Shown: positions 53,443-62,616, numbered from the stretch's first letter. The stretch: 64,000 nucleotides of DNA from an uncultured Saprospiraceae bacterium (GCA_938015595.1 CALLPI010000013.1:1-64000); one strand, 5' to 3'. Notes: a model not told the origin generated them from the letters alone. Made by a program: numbers and translations.

Positions 53443-55191
53443 ATGGCCGATACTCCGGGATTCAGCTCTATAAAGCGATTTTTCAAACTGCTACAGCTTG
53501 ATCGCAAAGATATAGGCTACATTTACATATATGCTGCCTTTGAAGGCCTGATTGCACTTAGCTTACCACTGGGGATACAGGCGATTATTGGCCTAATTGC
53601 CGGGGGTGCAATATCTGCTTCACTCATCTTATTGGTGGCAGCAGTGACTATGGCGACCGCTATGTCGGGTATTCTGCGCATCATGCAGATTACGGTCATG
53701 GAGAACATTCAGCGTCGCATCTATACGCGTTCGGCCTTCGACATTGCCTACCGCATTCCGCGTTTCCGCGTTGAGCTGCTCTCGCGCCACTATGCGCCTG
53801 AGTTGATGAATCGCTTCTTTGACACCTTAACCTTGCAAAAAGGTATTCCTAAAATCATCATTGACCTCTCCACTGCGGGCATCCAGATTTTTTTCGGGCT
53901 GATCCTCATCTCTTTTTATCACCCATTTTTTGCTTATTTTGGCGTAGGCTTACTGGTGTTTCTCACTGTGATTTTCCGATTCACGGGGCCACCAGGGCTA
54001 GCCACCAACCTCTTGGTATCCAAGTACAAATACGAGACGGCCTACTGGCTAGAGGAAGTGGCGCGCTCTATGACCACCTTCAAACTAGCTGGTGAAACGG
54101 ATTACCCTCTCAAAAAGACGAACTACTACGTCAGCAAATACTTAGACTGCCGCAAGACTCACTTCGGCATCCTGCTGTACCAGTACGGCTCATTCGTATT
54201 GCTCAAGTCGGTAATTACGGCAGCGTTCCTGCTGTTGGGGGCTTACCTGGTCATACAGAACCAAATCAACATTGGCCAGTTTGTGGCTGCCGAGATCGTA
54301 GTACTGCTCACCATTAGCTCTGTGGACAAGATGATCCTAAGCATAGAAACCATCTACGACGTACTTACCGGCCTGGAGAAACTGGGCTTTGTGACCGATC
54401 TGCCCATTGAGGACGATAGCGGTATCCGCTTTGACGAAATTGACAAGGGCGTCGGGTTGAGCGTGAAGATTCAAGACCTCAACTTCACCTACGAAGGCAG
54501 CGCCAAGCCTGCGCTGCGCAACATCAACCTGGAAATTGCCTCTGGCGAGCGCGTGTGTATCGCAGGCTACAACGGCGCAGGCAAGTCCACTCTGGTACAG
54601 ATCATCTCCGGGTTGTACAGCAACTTTGGCGGTATCGTCGCTTACAACGGATTCCCTTTCAAAAACCTGAACATGGTCAGCTTGCGTGAACACATCGGCG
54701 ATTATTGCACTCAGGAAGACATCTTCCGAGGTACTATCCTAGAGAACATCACCATCGGCCACAAAGACGTTACCATAGAAGATGCGCTTTGGGCAGCCGA
54801 AAAAATGCACCTGCATGCTTACGTAAGCCAACTGCCTGAGGGCTACAACACCCTACTAAATTCAGAAGGGACCAACATTGCACAAGGCGCTCGCACCAAG
54901 ATCATCCTGGCCAGAGCCATAGCTACCAAGCCCAAGTTGTTGGCTATGGAAAGTTTTTTGCGCGGCCTGGACCAAAATGATCGCGCGGAAATTGCCGAGT
55001 TTCTGACCGACCGCGCCAACCCCTGGACTTTCGTCGCTGTTTCCAATGATCCGGTGTTAGCTGCCCGATGCGACAAGGTGGTCATCCTCAAAGAAGGCGT
55101 CATGGTAGCGCAGGGCACATTTGACGAAATTTCACAAACTGAACATTTTGAAAAAGTATTCAAGGTATCTGAACTCGACTTGCTGACCTGA
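53443..55191 (+). CDS. ABC exporter-like protein with degenerate ATPase motifs
   Basis: 582 residues from ATG 53443 (ADTPGFSSIKRFF). Residues 1 to about 330 hold the six-helix ABC exporter membrane domain. Walker A (GYNGAGKST, 375-383, Lys381) and the Q-loop (YCTQEDIF) are intact. However, the signature is IAQGARTKIILARAI (480-484) instead of LSGGQ, Walker B reads LLAMES with Met502 where the Mg-binding Asp should be, although Glu503 remains, and the H-loop His is Asn535 (VSND). No C39 peptidase domain is present. It probably works with the HlyD-type protein that follows; either ATP hydrolysis is impaired or a non-canonical mechanism applies. Confidence 0.88.
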   Translation: MADTPGFSSIKRFFKLLQLDRKDIGYIYIYAAFEGLIALSLPLGIQAIIGLIAGGAISASLILLVAAVTMATAMSGILRIMQITVMENIQRRIYTRSAFDIAYRIPRFRVELLSRHYAPELMNRFFDTLTLQKGIPKIIIDLSTAGIQIFFGLILISFYHPFFAYFGVGLLVFLTVIFRFTGPPGLATNLLVSKYKYETAYWLEEVARSMTTFKLAGETDYPLKKTNYYVSKYLDCRKTHFGILLYQYGSFVLLKSVITAAFLLLGAYLVIQNQINIGQFVAAEIVVLLTISSVDKMILSIETIYDVLTGLEKLGFVTDLPIEDDSGIRFDEIDKGVGLSVKIQDLNFTYEGSAKPALRNINLEIASGERVCIAGYNGAGKSTLVQIISGLYSNFGGIVAYNGFPFKNLNMVSLREHIGDYCTQEDIFRGTILENITIGHKDVTIEDALWAAEKMHLHAYVSQLPEGYNTLLNSEGTNIAQGARTKIILARAIATKPKLLAMESFLRGLDQNDRAEIAEFLTDRANPWTFVAVSNDPVLAARCDKVVILKEGVMVAQGTFDEISQTEHFEKVFKVSELDLLT

Positions 55192-55228
55192 ATCGTTTCA
55201 AAATCCGATTCCTCAAAGCCATAGCCTT

Positions 55229-56608
55229 ATGCTGAATATATCTGAAAACTCCATCATTGGCAAAATTGATACCCGAAAGTACAGCGCTTTCAGCCGGATG
55301 GACCTGGCCAAAAGCCACGCTTTGTTTACTCGATGGTTAGCGCTGGCGCTGGTATTGTTCATCCTATTCCTGATGCTGCCCTGGACGCAAAACATCCAGG
55401 CACGCGGGCAGGTTACAACGCTAAAACCTGAACAGCGCCCACAGTTCATCCCCTCGGCCATAGCTGGGCGTATCGAAAAATGGTACGTACAGGAAGGCCA
55501 ACTGGTGCGTAAAGGCGATACTATTGTATGGATTTCTGAAATCAAGGCAGAGTACTTCGACCCCTTACTTGTGGAGCGCACCGAGAAACAGGTAATAGCC
55601 AAAGAAGGTTCTATGCGCGCCTACGCCAACAAAGCCGAAGCACTGGACAACCAAATTGCCGCCATGCGCAACGAATTGGAGTTCAAACAGCGACAACTGC
55701 GCAATAAAATAGACCAGGCGCGCTTCAAAATTGCCGCCGACAGCGCCGACCTCACCCAGGCCATCATCCAAGACTCCGTGGCCCGCATCCAGTACCGACG
55801 CACTCAAGCACTCTTTGAGCAGGGCCTTGAGCCACGCACCAAAGTAGAAGACCGCCGCGTAAAACTCCAGGAAACCGAAGCCAAAGTGGTGGCAGCTCGC
55901 AACAAGCTCGATGCCAGCCGTAACGACCTGAGCATTGCCCAACTGGAGCTCAGTACCGTGCAATACGAGTACAATCAGAAAATAGCCAAAGCAGAATCAG
56001 AGCGCTTTGCCACCCTATCTTCACTGTACGACACCGAGGCCGGCGTCAATAAACTACGCATCGAATCAGCCAACTATCGGCAACGCAGCACCTTCTACTA
56101 TATTCTGGCGCCCCAGGATTGCTACATCACCAAAGCTATTACGCCCGGCATAGGCGAAACTGTAAAAGAAGGCGACCCCATTGTAAGTATTGTGCCTGCT
56201 GACTATCAGCTGGCTGTAGAACTCTATATCAACCCCATGGACTTGCCGCTCATCCACTTTGGCCAGGATGTCAGGTTCATCTTCGATGGCTGGCCAGCTT
56301 TTATCTTTAGTGGCTGGCCAGGGCAGTCATTCGGCACCTATAGTGGCCAGGTAGTGGCTATTGACAATATGATCAGCGACAACGGCAAGTACCGCATCCT
56401 CATCACACCAGGGCCAAACGACAAGCCCTGGCCTAAGGAACTGCGCCCCGGCTCTGGTGCAAAAGGCATCGCGTTGCTCAATAACGTACAACTCTGGTAC
56501 GAACTCTGGAGAAAGCTCAATGGATTCCCGCCAGATTTTTATACGCCCAAAAAAGACAAAGAAGAGGACAAGCTCAAACGAAAAGCGCCGGCCAAGTCGT
56601 TGAAGTAA
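55229..56608 (+). CDS. HlyD-type membrane fusion protein
   Basis: 459 residues. One N-terminal membrane helix (WLALALVLFILFLMLPW, about 36-52) is followed by a beta-barrel/lipoyl half motif (IPSAIAGRIEKWYVQEGQLV RKGD split across the domain, about 75-97), a long coiled coil (about 110-290, many Q/K/R/E) and the second lipoyl half (ITKAITPGIGETVKEGDPIV). It spans the periplasm and should link the ABC protein to an outer-membrane channel. No TolC-like gene follows. It starts 37 bp after the ABC gene in the same operon. Confidence 0.93.
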   Translation: MLNISENSIIGKIDTRKYSAFSRMDLAKSHALFTRWLALALVLFILFLMLPWTQNIQARGQVTTLKPEQRPQFIPSAIAGRIEKWYVQEGQLVRKGDTIVWISEIKAEYFDPLLVERTEKQVIAKEGSMRAYANKAEALDNQIAAMRNELEFKQRQLRNKIDQARFKIAADSADLTQAIIQDSVARIQYRRTQALFEQGLEPRTKVEDRRVKLQETEAKVVAARNKLDASRNDLSIAQLELSTVQYEYNQKIAKAESERFATLSSLYDTEAGVNKLRIESANYRQRSTFYYILAPQDCYITKAITPGIGETVKEGDPIVSIVPADYQLAVELYINPMDLPLIHFGQDVRFIFDGWPAFIFSGWPGQSFGTYSGQVVAIDNMISDNGKYRILITPGPNDKPWPKELRPGSGAKGIALLNNVQLWYELWRKLNGFPPDFYTPKKDKEEDKLKRKAPAKSLK

Positions 56609-56679
56609 CGACTATCGCAGGACGTTTTATCCACTCATACAGCTGTTTAAGCCAAAAATAAAAAATAATTGCATCCGCC

Positions 56680-57714
56680 ATGAAATATATACTTTTGACT
56701 GCTATTGCAGCACTAAGTTTTGGCCTACTCAGTTGCCACACCAAATCATCCACGCCACACATGAACGATACTTCCACTCAACGACCTGCCTATGCCTTGG
56801 TCATTCATGGCGGGGCCGGCACGATTCGCCGCGAAAACATGCCCCCAGACAAAGAAGCCGAGTATATGGCTGCACTCAACCAAGCGTTGGACATCGGCGA
56901 GCAATTGCTGCAAAATGGCGCTCCGGCTACAGATGTAGTAGAAGCCGTGGTAGTGTTTTTGGAAGATACGCCTTTGTTCAATGCCGGCAAAGGCTCAGTA
57001 TTCACCAACGATGGGCGCAACGAGTTGGACGCCTCCTTCATGAACGGCGCCACCCGCGAAGCCGGCGCAGTAGCTGGCGTGACTGTGGTGAAAAACCCCA
57101 TACGCCTGGCGCGCGCCATCATGGATAAGTCACCCCATGTAATGCTGGCTGGCAGGGGTGCTGAGTTGTTTGCCATAGAACAAGGCTTGGACACTGTACC
57201 GCCAGATTACTTCTACACCCAGGAGCGCTGGGAAAGCCTACAACGCGCCAAAGAGAGAGAAAACAAAAGCTCTGGTGCAAACTTCCCACCGACAGATTCC
57301 AAATTTGGCACAGTGGGCTGCGTAGCTTTAGATAAAAATGGTCATCTGGCGGCTGGCACTTCTACTGGTGGTATGACCAACAAACGCCACGGCCGCATCG
57401 GCGACGCGCCTATCATCGGTGCCGGCTGCTACGCCGACGATGCTTCCTGCGGCGTCTCAGCTACTGGTCATGGCGAGTACTTCATTCGCTATACCGTAGC
57501 CAAAGACATTGCCGCATTAGTAGAATACAAGGGACTTTCGCTGGCAGAAGCCGCTGACCTGGTCATTCATCAAAAGCTCAAAGCTGCCGGCGGTGAGGGT
57601 GGCGTCATTGCCATAGACAAACACGGCCGCATTGCTATGCCTTTCAACTCTGATGGTATGTACCGCGGCTATGCCAAGCCGGGAGAGCGAGCCGTAGCCA
57701 TTTATCGTAAGTAG
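56680..57714 (+). CDS. Isoaspartyl peptidase/L-asparaginase, Ntn-hydrolase type, exported
   Basis: 344 residues. A lipoprotein-like signal (LLTAIAALSFGLLSC) ends in Cys19, so it is probably lipidated; the related E. coli IaaA is cytoplasmic. The enzyme core runs ALVIHGGAGTIRRENMPP through LNQALDIGEQLL and FNAGKGSVFTNDGRNELDAS. Autocleavage should occur before Thr in SKFGTVGCVALD, exposing the catalytic Thr, and TSTGGMTNKRHGRIGDAPIIG is the substrate-binding loop. It hydrolyses isoaspartyl dipeptides or asparagine. The Sua5-like gene follows 36 bp later. Confidence 0.92.
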   Translation: MKYILLTAIAALSFGLLSCHTKSSTPHMNDTSTQRPAYALVIHGGAGTIRRENMPPDKEAEYMAALNQALDIGEQLLQNGAPATDVVEAVVVFLEDTPLFNAGKGSVFTNDGRNELDASFMNGATREAGAVAGVTVVKNPIRLARAIMDKSPHVMLAGRGAELFAIEQGLDTVPPDYFYTQERWESLQRAKERENKSSGANFPPTDSKFGTVGCVALDKNGHLAAGTSTGGMTNKRHGRIGDAPIIGAGCYADDASCGVSATGHGEYFIRYTVAKDIAALVEYKGLSLAEAADLVIHQKLKAAGGEGGVIAIDKHGRIAMPFNSDGMYRGYAKPGERAVAIYRK

Positions 57715-57750
57715 CTTGTAAGCATCATAACCTTTCAATAGCTATTCATC

Positions 57751-58368
57751 ATGCTGCTTCACATCCACCCACAAAATCCGGATATGCGCAAAATTGCCAA
57801 AGCGGCTGACATCTTGCGCGAAGGAGGCGTAATCATCTACCCCACCGATACGGTGTATGCTGTGGGCTGTGACATCGCCTCCAAAACAGCAGTAGAACGC
57901 GTGTGCCAACTGCGAAAGTTGGATCCTGGCAGGGCCATGCTTACTATGATGTGCCGCGACATCAGCCAGGTGGCCGAATATGCCGCCCAGATTGACACCC
58001 CTGTATTCAAACTACTGCGGCGCAACCTACCCGGCCCCTTCACCTTCATCTTGCCCGCTGGTAGCAAAACGCCCAGGTTGTTCATCAACAAAAAGAAATC
58101 CATCGGCATACGCATTCCGGCCAACCCCATTGTGCAAGCGCTGCTCGAAGCTCTGGGGCGGCCCATGCTCACCTCCTCCCTTAAAACCGACGACGATGAC
58201 GGCCCTGTCTATTACAGCGACCCCGAGGCGCTCTACAAAACCTTTGGGCAGTGGGTAAATGCCGTCATTGCAGGCGGCGAAGGCGGCCAAGAGCCCTCTA
58301 CCCTGGTGGACTGTACCGGCCCAGAGCCGGAAATCCTTCGGCAAGGACTGGGCGAACTCATCCTTTAA
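57751..58368 (+). CDS. Sua5/YciO/YrdC-family protein
   Basis: 205 residues, YciO-like length without the C-terminal Sua5 domain. The YrdC fold is seen in GGVIIYPTDTVYAVGCDI (threonine/ATP pocket), RKLDPGRAMLTMMC, LPGPFTFILPA and IGIRIPANP. YrdC/Sua5 proteins make threonylcarbamoyl-AMP for the t6A modification of tRNA; YciO relatives may do otherwise. The motif KLDPGRAM differs from the KRP/KxR motif of true TsaC, which leaves the role open. It is downstream of the asparaginase-family gene on the same strand. Confidence 0.88.
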   Translation: MLLHIHPQNPDMRKIAKAADILREGGVIIYPTDTVYAVGCDIASKTAVERVCQLRKLDPGRAMLTMMCRDISQVAEYAAQIDTPVFKLLRRNLPGPFTFILPAGSKTPRLFINKKKSIGIRIPANPIVQALLEALGRPMLTSSLKTDDDDGPVYYSDPEALYKTFGQWVNAVIAGGEGGQEPSTLVDCTGPEPEILRQGLGELIL

Positions 58369-58542
58369 ACGCAGCATAGCGCAATTCAGGGCGTTTATCA
58401 TGGGCAAAGGAATGGCGCTACCTAACTCCAGTACTCGTAACTACTTCTTCAGTGGAAAGCTGCACCCATTTTGCTGGACAGTCAATCATCGGTAGGGCGG
58501 TCTTCACAGCCTTTGTTCTGTATGATAGAACCAGCGCGAGAA

Positions 58543-58585
58543 CGGCAAGCTGCCAGCTGGCAGCCTTTGCACCCCTCTTTGCCAC
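58543..58585. repeat. Dispersed intergenic repeat (copy 2, inverted) with a palindrome
   Basis: It contains the perfect 16-bp palindrome GCTGCCAGCTGGCAGC at 58549-58564, then GCCTTTGCACCCCTCTTTGCC. The reverse complement of 50733-50860 has CAAGCTGCGAGCTG followed by GCCTTTGC and CCTCCTTTGC in the same order, so the two sites look like relatives in opposite orientation. It lies between two convergent gene ends. Confidence 0.5.
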
Positions 58586-58596
58586 TCTACTCTTAG

Positions 58597-61500
58597 CTAC
58601 CGAAGCGCCAGCACGAGCAGCGCAGAATTATTGCCCGCCAGCACGAGCAAGGAAGGCCTTGCGTTAGTTGCGGGCAAGAATGCAGCGTCGCGGTGCTGCC
58701 CGTCCAGGCAGTCTAGCTCGGATGGCACATAGCGAAATCCGCCTCTCTCGTCGCCAACTAACAGCCGTGCTGCCGCTGCGCTCATGCGTCCAATGGCTGG
58801 CTGTGTCTCGTAATAGTTGCCGGCGCTCACTGCATCTTGTATCCCATCTCCGTTAAAGTCGGCTAAGGCAAAGGCGTAAATGGGTGCTAACTGCGCTTCC
58901 AAAGGTAGGAGCATTGCTTCGTATCGGCCATCCGCTTGAGCTACGAACAGCGTAGAGGCCAGGGTGAATACCTGCATCTGCTTTGCTTTTCGCCTGATTT
59001 TGATTGGGAATATCTTGTCCAGACCAGCTTCAGCAAAACTCTGGTAGTCGGTGTAGCGCTTTTTTAGCCCCACCATTTGCCGGGCTAGTTCGTCTCGCCC
59101 AAAGTAGGTGTAGCACTTGCCATTGCGGAAGTAAGTCATCACGGGGTCGGTACTGCCATTGCCGTCAAAATCGGCTACGAGCAGGGATATCGGCTCAGTA
59201 ACAGAGGGCTGGAACTCGCTGTTCAGCCCCCAGTTGCCCGCCAGTATATCGCTGCGGCCGTCTGCGTTGACGTCGGTCAGCACCAGAGTATTCCACCAGC
59301 CGTGTGACTGAGGCAGTTCTCGGCGAGCGGCTTTCCCATTTTCAAAGGTATACAAGGCTACTGGCATCCAATGGCCAGCTATGATTAAGGTGCGTTGAGG
59401 TGCATCCCAGACAGCAGCCGTCACCATACCTGGCATTACCAAATCAGGTGCCGCATTCGCCGTTACATCTTCAAAACGCCCTGCCCCGGCATTGCGCAAC
59501 AGGTAGCTGCGCGGCGCCAGACCGTACTGGTTGGGCATAGAATATCCCCCGACAAAGAGGTCGGGGCGGCCGTCAGTATCAAAATCAAGTACTACCGCAC
59601 AAGCGCCACTGCTGTGAATGGCCGGCAGGGCGTCGCTGGGTGCTTTACCCAGCGCACCCTTGCCATCATTGAGATATAGTCGGTCTTGAAACGTATGGCC
59701 AGCAGGCATAGACCAATCCTCCCCACCACCGCTGACCACGTAAAGGTCAAGGTCGCCGTCAGCATCGGCATCAAACCACACCGCCGCAACATCTTCATAG
59801 AGCGAATCCTGCTCTAACGCAGGGCAGGGCATCGGTTCGAAGAAACCGTTGGCGCCCTGGCGGTACAATGCGCTGGCCTGCCCGTGTGCACCGCCGACAA
59901 AAAGGTCATCCCTGCCATCGCCATCTATGTCGCCTATTGCGAGGCGCGGACCGAGTGTACTGGTCATGAAGGGAATGAGCTTTTCGCGGTCAAAGTCGGA
60001 GGGTTCATTCTCCTGGTGCACGAAGTCCAACCCCCAGGCATTGGCATTGGGCTCCTTCCAAGTGGCCGATTTGTGGCTGGTCTTCCAGTCTGGCACAGGT
60101 AATAGCCAGGCATCGCGTTGACGCAATACTAGGCGCTGGTTGGCTTGCAATTGGCGCAATACTTGCACGCGTCGGTCAGGCCATATTACCAGCACGGAAT
60201 CAACCTGCGAAGCCTGGCCCAAGCCAAAATGCAAGCCCGGTGCCACCGACGACTGAAACCCTCTGGAGGCATAGTGTTCTTGCATCTGCACTTGCTGTGC
60301 GGCAGCCACCCACACTTGGGCGCCTATGCCATGGGTATTGGCCCCTTCACCTTCGAGTTTGAAGTCGAGATAGCGGTTGGGGGTTTGCTCCGAAGTTCGA
60401 TTGCGGTAAACAGAGGCTGGCGCGTCAAGATTGTTTACTACCAGATCTAGGTCACCGTCGTTATCCAGGTCGGCCCAGGCTGCACCATTGGAGTAGCCTT
60501 TGCGGTTCAGCCCCCAGGCCGCCGATACATCTTGAAAGGTAAGGTCGGCCTGGTTTCGGAACGCAAAGTTAGGCACGGCACCGTCGGGCATGCGGCGCGC
60601 CATCTCCAGGTCAGTAGCGTTGCGCTGTACTTGTTCGTTAGAGATGAAGTTGAGGTAGTCCAGGTCATTGAGCCGGCGGCGTATGCCGTTGGAGATGAAA
60701 AGATCTTTCCAGCCGTCGTTGTCCATATCGAAGCAAAGCACCGACCAACTCCAATCCGTGGCCGCTATGCCCGCCAGTTGGCCTATTTCAGAAAAGCGCG
60801 CTGTAGTGGGAGTGCACAGGCCAGAGTGAAGCTGGAGCATGTTGCGTGGAAACTGAAAATGGTATCCGTAGCTGAGTTTGAACAAATAAATATTGTAGGG
60901 GTCGGTACCGGCGGAGCGCTTGAGGACAGTTTCCTCGGCGGGCTTCATGTCGAGTGTAAAGACGTCAGGCAGACCGTCGTTGTTGTAGTCGGCTATGTCG
61001 CAGCCCATAGAGAAGTTGCTGGTGTGCTGCATGGACTGCTGTATGGCCTCGGTGAAAGTACCGTCGCCGTTGTTATAGTAGAGGTAATCATTCTCGTGGA
61101 AGTCATTGGCTACGTAGATGTCAGGGCGGCCATCTAGGTTGAGATCGCTGATGGCTACGCCCAGCCCATAGCCGATGCGGCTGCCGAAGATACCCGCCTG
61201 CTCGCTGACATCATTGAATCGCCCTCCGTCATTGCGGTATAGGCGATCGCCAGCCAGGGGCTCGCGCCGTTGTCGTATGGTAGCGGAGCCATAATTTTCG
61301 GCGGCATGCACCGAGTGGTTGAGCAGATAAAGGTCGAGGTCGCCATCGGCATCGTAGTCAAAAAAAGCAGCATGAGTAGAGAAGCCTTTGAAGTCGAGGC
61401 CGTACTCAGCGGCGCGTTCGGCGAAGGTGCCATTACCTAGGTTGATGAACAATTGGTTGCGCCCTACGATACTTTTGTAGCTACCCACTTGACACACGTA

Positions 61501-61911
61501 GATGTCCAACCAGCCATCGCCGTTGACGTCCGCCATGCTCACGCCGGTTTTCCAACTACCCGTACCAGCCACACCTGCCTGTTCGGTTGCGTCCTCAAAC
61601 CGGAAATTGCCGCGATTGAGGTAGAGTTTGTTAGGGCCTTGGTTGGCACTAAAGTACAGGTCGGGCAAGCCATCGTTATTCACATCGCCGGCAGCTACGC
61701 CTCCGCCGTTGTAGAAATACAGGTATTGGATGATGTTGAAGGCCTCGGTTTCTTGTAGGGTGTTGGAGAAAGCCACCCCAGTCTGCTGCGGAGTCAGCTC
61801 TTCGAAAAGCGTACTGGTAGGGGGCTGTTTTGCCCGCTGGCAAGCCAAAGCAACCCAAAGCACAGCGGCCAGCCCACACCATTTCAGTACATGCCACATA
61901 AACTGCCTCAC
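58597..61911 (-). CDS. FG-GAP/VCBS-repeat lipoprotein with an ASPIC/UnbV domain
   Basis: 1104 residues. A lipoprotein signal (WCGLAAVLWVALAC) ends at about residue 24. Multiple calcium-binding FG-GAP/VCBS repeats follow, with the DxDxDGxxD pattern: GDVNNDGLPDLYFS, ADVNGDGWLDIYVC, DYDADGDLDLYLLN, DMDNDGWKDLFISN and others. These predict a beta propeller. An ASPIC/UnbV domain lies near 520-600 (GIGAQVWVAAAQQVQMQEH, SVLVIWPDRRVQVLRQL). A second set of repeats fills the C-terminal half. Such proteins are thought to be surface or periplasmic, with no defined substrate. A promoter element precedes it. Confidence 0.93.
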   Translation of the reverse strand: MRQFMWHVLKWCGLAAVLWVALACQRAKQPPTSTLFEELTPQQTGVAFSNTLQETEAFNIIQYLYFYNGGGVAAGDVNNDGLPDLYFSANQGPNKLYLNRGNFRFEDATEQAGVAGTGSWKTGVSMADVNGDGWLDIYVCQVGSYKSIVGRNQLFINLGNGTFAERAAEYGLDFKGFSTHAAFFDYDADGDLDLYLLNHSVHAAENYGSATIRQRREPLAGDRLYRNDGGRFNDVSEQAGIFGSRIGYGLGVAISDLNLDGRPDIYVANDFHENDYLYYNNGDGTFTEAIQQSMQHTSNFSMGCDIADYNNDGLPDVFTLDMKPAEETVLKRSAGTDPYNIYLFKLSYGYHFQFPRNMLQLHSGLCTPTTARFSEIGQLAGIAATDWSWSVLCFDMDNDGWKDLFISNGIRRRLNDLDYLNFISNEQVQRNATDLEMARRMPDGAVPNFAFRNQADLTFQDVSAAWGLNRKGYSNGAAWADLDNDGDLDLVVNNLDAPASVYRNRTSEQTPNRYLDFKLEGEGANTHGIGAQVWVAAAQQVQMQEHYASRGFQSSVAPGLHFGLGQASQVDSVLVIWPDRRVQVLRQLQANQRLVLRQRDAWLLPVPDWKTSHKSATWKEPNANAWGLDFVHQENEPSDFDREKLIPFMTSTLGPRLAIGDIDGDGRDDLFVGGAHGQASALYRQGANGFFEPMPCPALEQDSLYEDVAAVWFDADADGDLDLYVVSGGGEDWSMPAGHTFQDRLYLNDGKGALGKAPSDALPAIHSSGACAVVLDFDTDGRPDLFVGGYSMPNQYGLAPRSYLLRNAGAGRFEDVTANAAPDLVMPGMVTAAVWDAPQRTLIIAGHWMPVALYTFENGKAARRELPQSHGWWNTLVLTDVNADGRSDILAGNWGLNSEFQPSVTEPISLLVADFDGNGSTDPVMTYFRNGKCYTYFGRDELARQMVGLKKRYTDYQSFAEAGLDKIFPIKIRRKAKQMQVFTLASTLFVAQADGRYEAMLLPLEAQLAPIYAFALADFNGDGIQDAVSAGNYYETQPAIGRMSAAAARLLVGDERGGFRYVPSELDCLDGQHRDAAFLPATNARPSLLVLAGNNSALLVLALR

Positions 61912-62438
61912 TTAATGGATTTCACATGTTGTGCACAAATGTACGCCAAGCGACGCAAATACGCTACAAAGACCTCATCACGGTACAAGAAAACAGGCAC
62001 TGATTTCTGCAATGCACTGAAAATTCCGATCTCAGAATGAAAACTCGTTTGCATTATCCCATGCTGCACGTTTCTTCAAGGCCTCCCTTCACCTGCTGCT
62101 CGCCTGCATTTTCCGGCACACCTGAGCTGACGTTTCTGCTAGCCGGAGCAGAGGTTGGCGATGGTGTTGTCATTAGTACCCGGTATGTTGAGGATGAGCA
62201 CAACGACAACATTGCGTATGCCCTTTTCAACGCCTTTCTTAAATCCTGCCATAGATCAGGAGGTACTCCGGCTAAGTTTTGCACAGCCAAGCCTCGGCAC
62301 CATGATAAAATAGTCCTGAAATAACGGGGGCATACTGCAGACTAGGCTGGCACGCCTTCTGCAGAAGTCGGTTTACGCCTTCTTTGTTGTGCAATTCGCT
62401 TTTAGCAAGATTTTATCTTTAGAATCAAAACCTTTTCC
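61912..62438. other. Intergenic region with a possible gene remnant
   Basis: The frame 62037-62324 on the plus strand encodes 95 residues; its middle (LAGAEVGDGVVISTRYVEDE, then YALFNAFLKS) faintly resembles the end of a CHAT-domain protease, but no start or catalytic motif is credible. The rest has only the minus-strand promoter of the ASPIC/UnbV gene (61936-61943). Confidence 0.25.
61936..61943 (-). promoter_or_regulatory. -7 promoter element for the ASPIC/UnbV lipoprotein gene
   Basis: The minus strand reads TACATTTG (TAnnTTTG), 24 bp upstream of the ATG. Confidence 0.5.
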
Positions 62439-62446
62439 TACCTTTG
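62439..62446 (+). promoter_or_regulatory. -7 promoter element for the SRP RNA gene
   Basis: TACCTTTG matches TAnnTTTG; a start 7 nt downstream coincides with the first base of the SRP RNA stem at 62453. The -33 box is not clear. Confidence 0.65.
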
Positions 62447-62452
62447 CTCTTC

Positions 62453-62547
62453 GGCGAGCGGCACACGACCAGCTCCCTCCAAACCCCCCCAGGGCGGAAA
62501 CGCAGCAAGGGTAGGCAGGTTGTAGCGGTGCGATGTGCTTGCTCGCC
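62453..62547 (+). ncRNA. ffs: Small signal recognition particle RNA (4.5S type)
   Basis: About 95 nt. The domain IV signature is present as AGGGCGGAAACGCAGCAAGG (near 62491-62510), containing the conserved GGAA and AGCA that bind Ffh. The 5' end GGCGAGC (62453-62459) pairs with GCTCGCC (62541-62547), and GCACA (62461-62465) with TGTGC (62534-62538), closing the helix. A T8 tract at 62551-62558 ends it. It has its own promoter. The RNA guides membrane-protein targeting with Ffh and FtsY. Confidence 0.85.
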
Positions 62548-62558
62548 CCATTTTTTTT
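62548..62558 (+). terminator. T-tract terminator of the SRP RNA
   Basis: The closing helix of the SRP RNA is followed by CCCA and eight T, so the RNA's own terminal stem probably acts as the terminator hairpin. Confidence 0.6.
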
Positions 62559-62589
62559 CGCCTATGGCCAGCGATTCGGATATTATTCC

Positions 62590-62597
62590 TATCTTTG
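62590..62597 (+). promoter_or_regulatory. -7 promoter element for the transaldolase gene
   Basis: TATCTTTG (TAnnTTTG) lies 20 bp upstream of the ATG. This position excludes the upstream in-frame start inside the SRP RNA gene. Confidence 0.6.
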
Positions 62598-62616
62598 CAT
62601 TAAATTACGCTTCGCC

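Noticed and set aside
62533-62616. 28-codon N-terminal extension of transaldolase
   Set aside because: It lies within the SRP RNA and its terminator and is upstream of the TATCTTTG promoter element.
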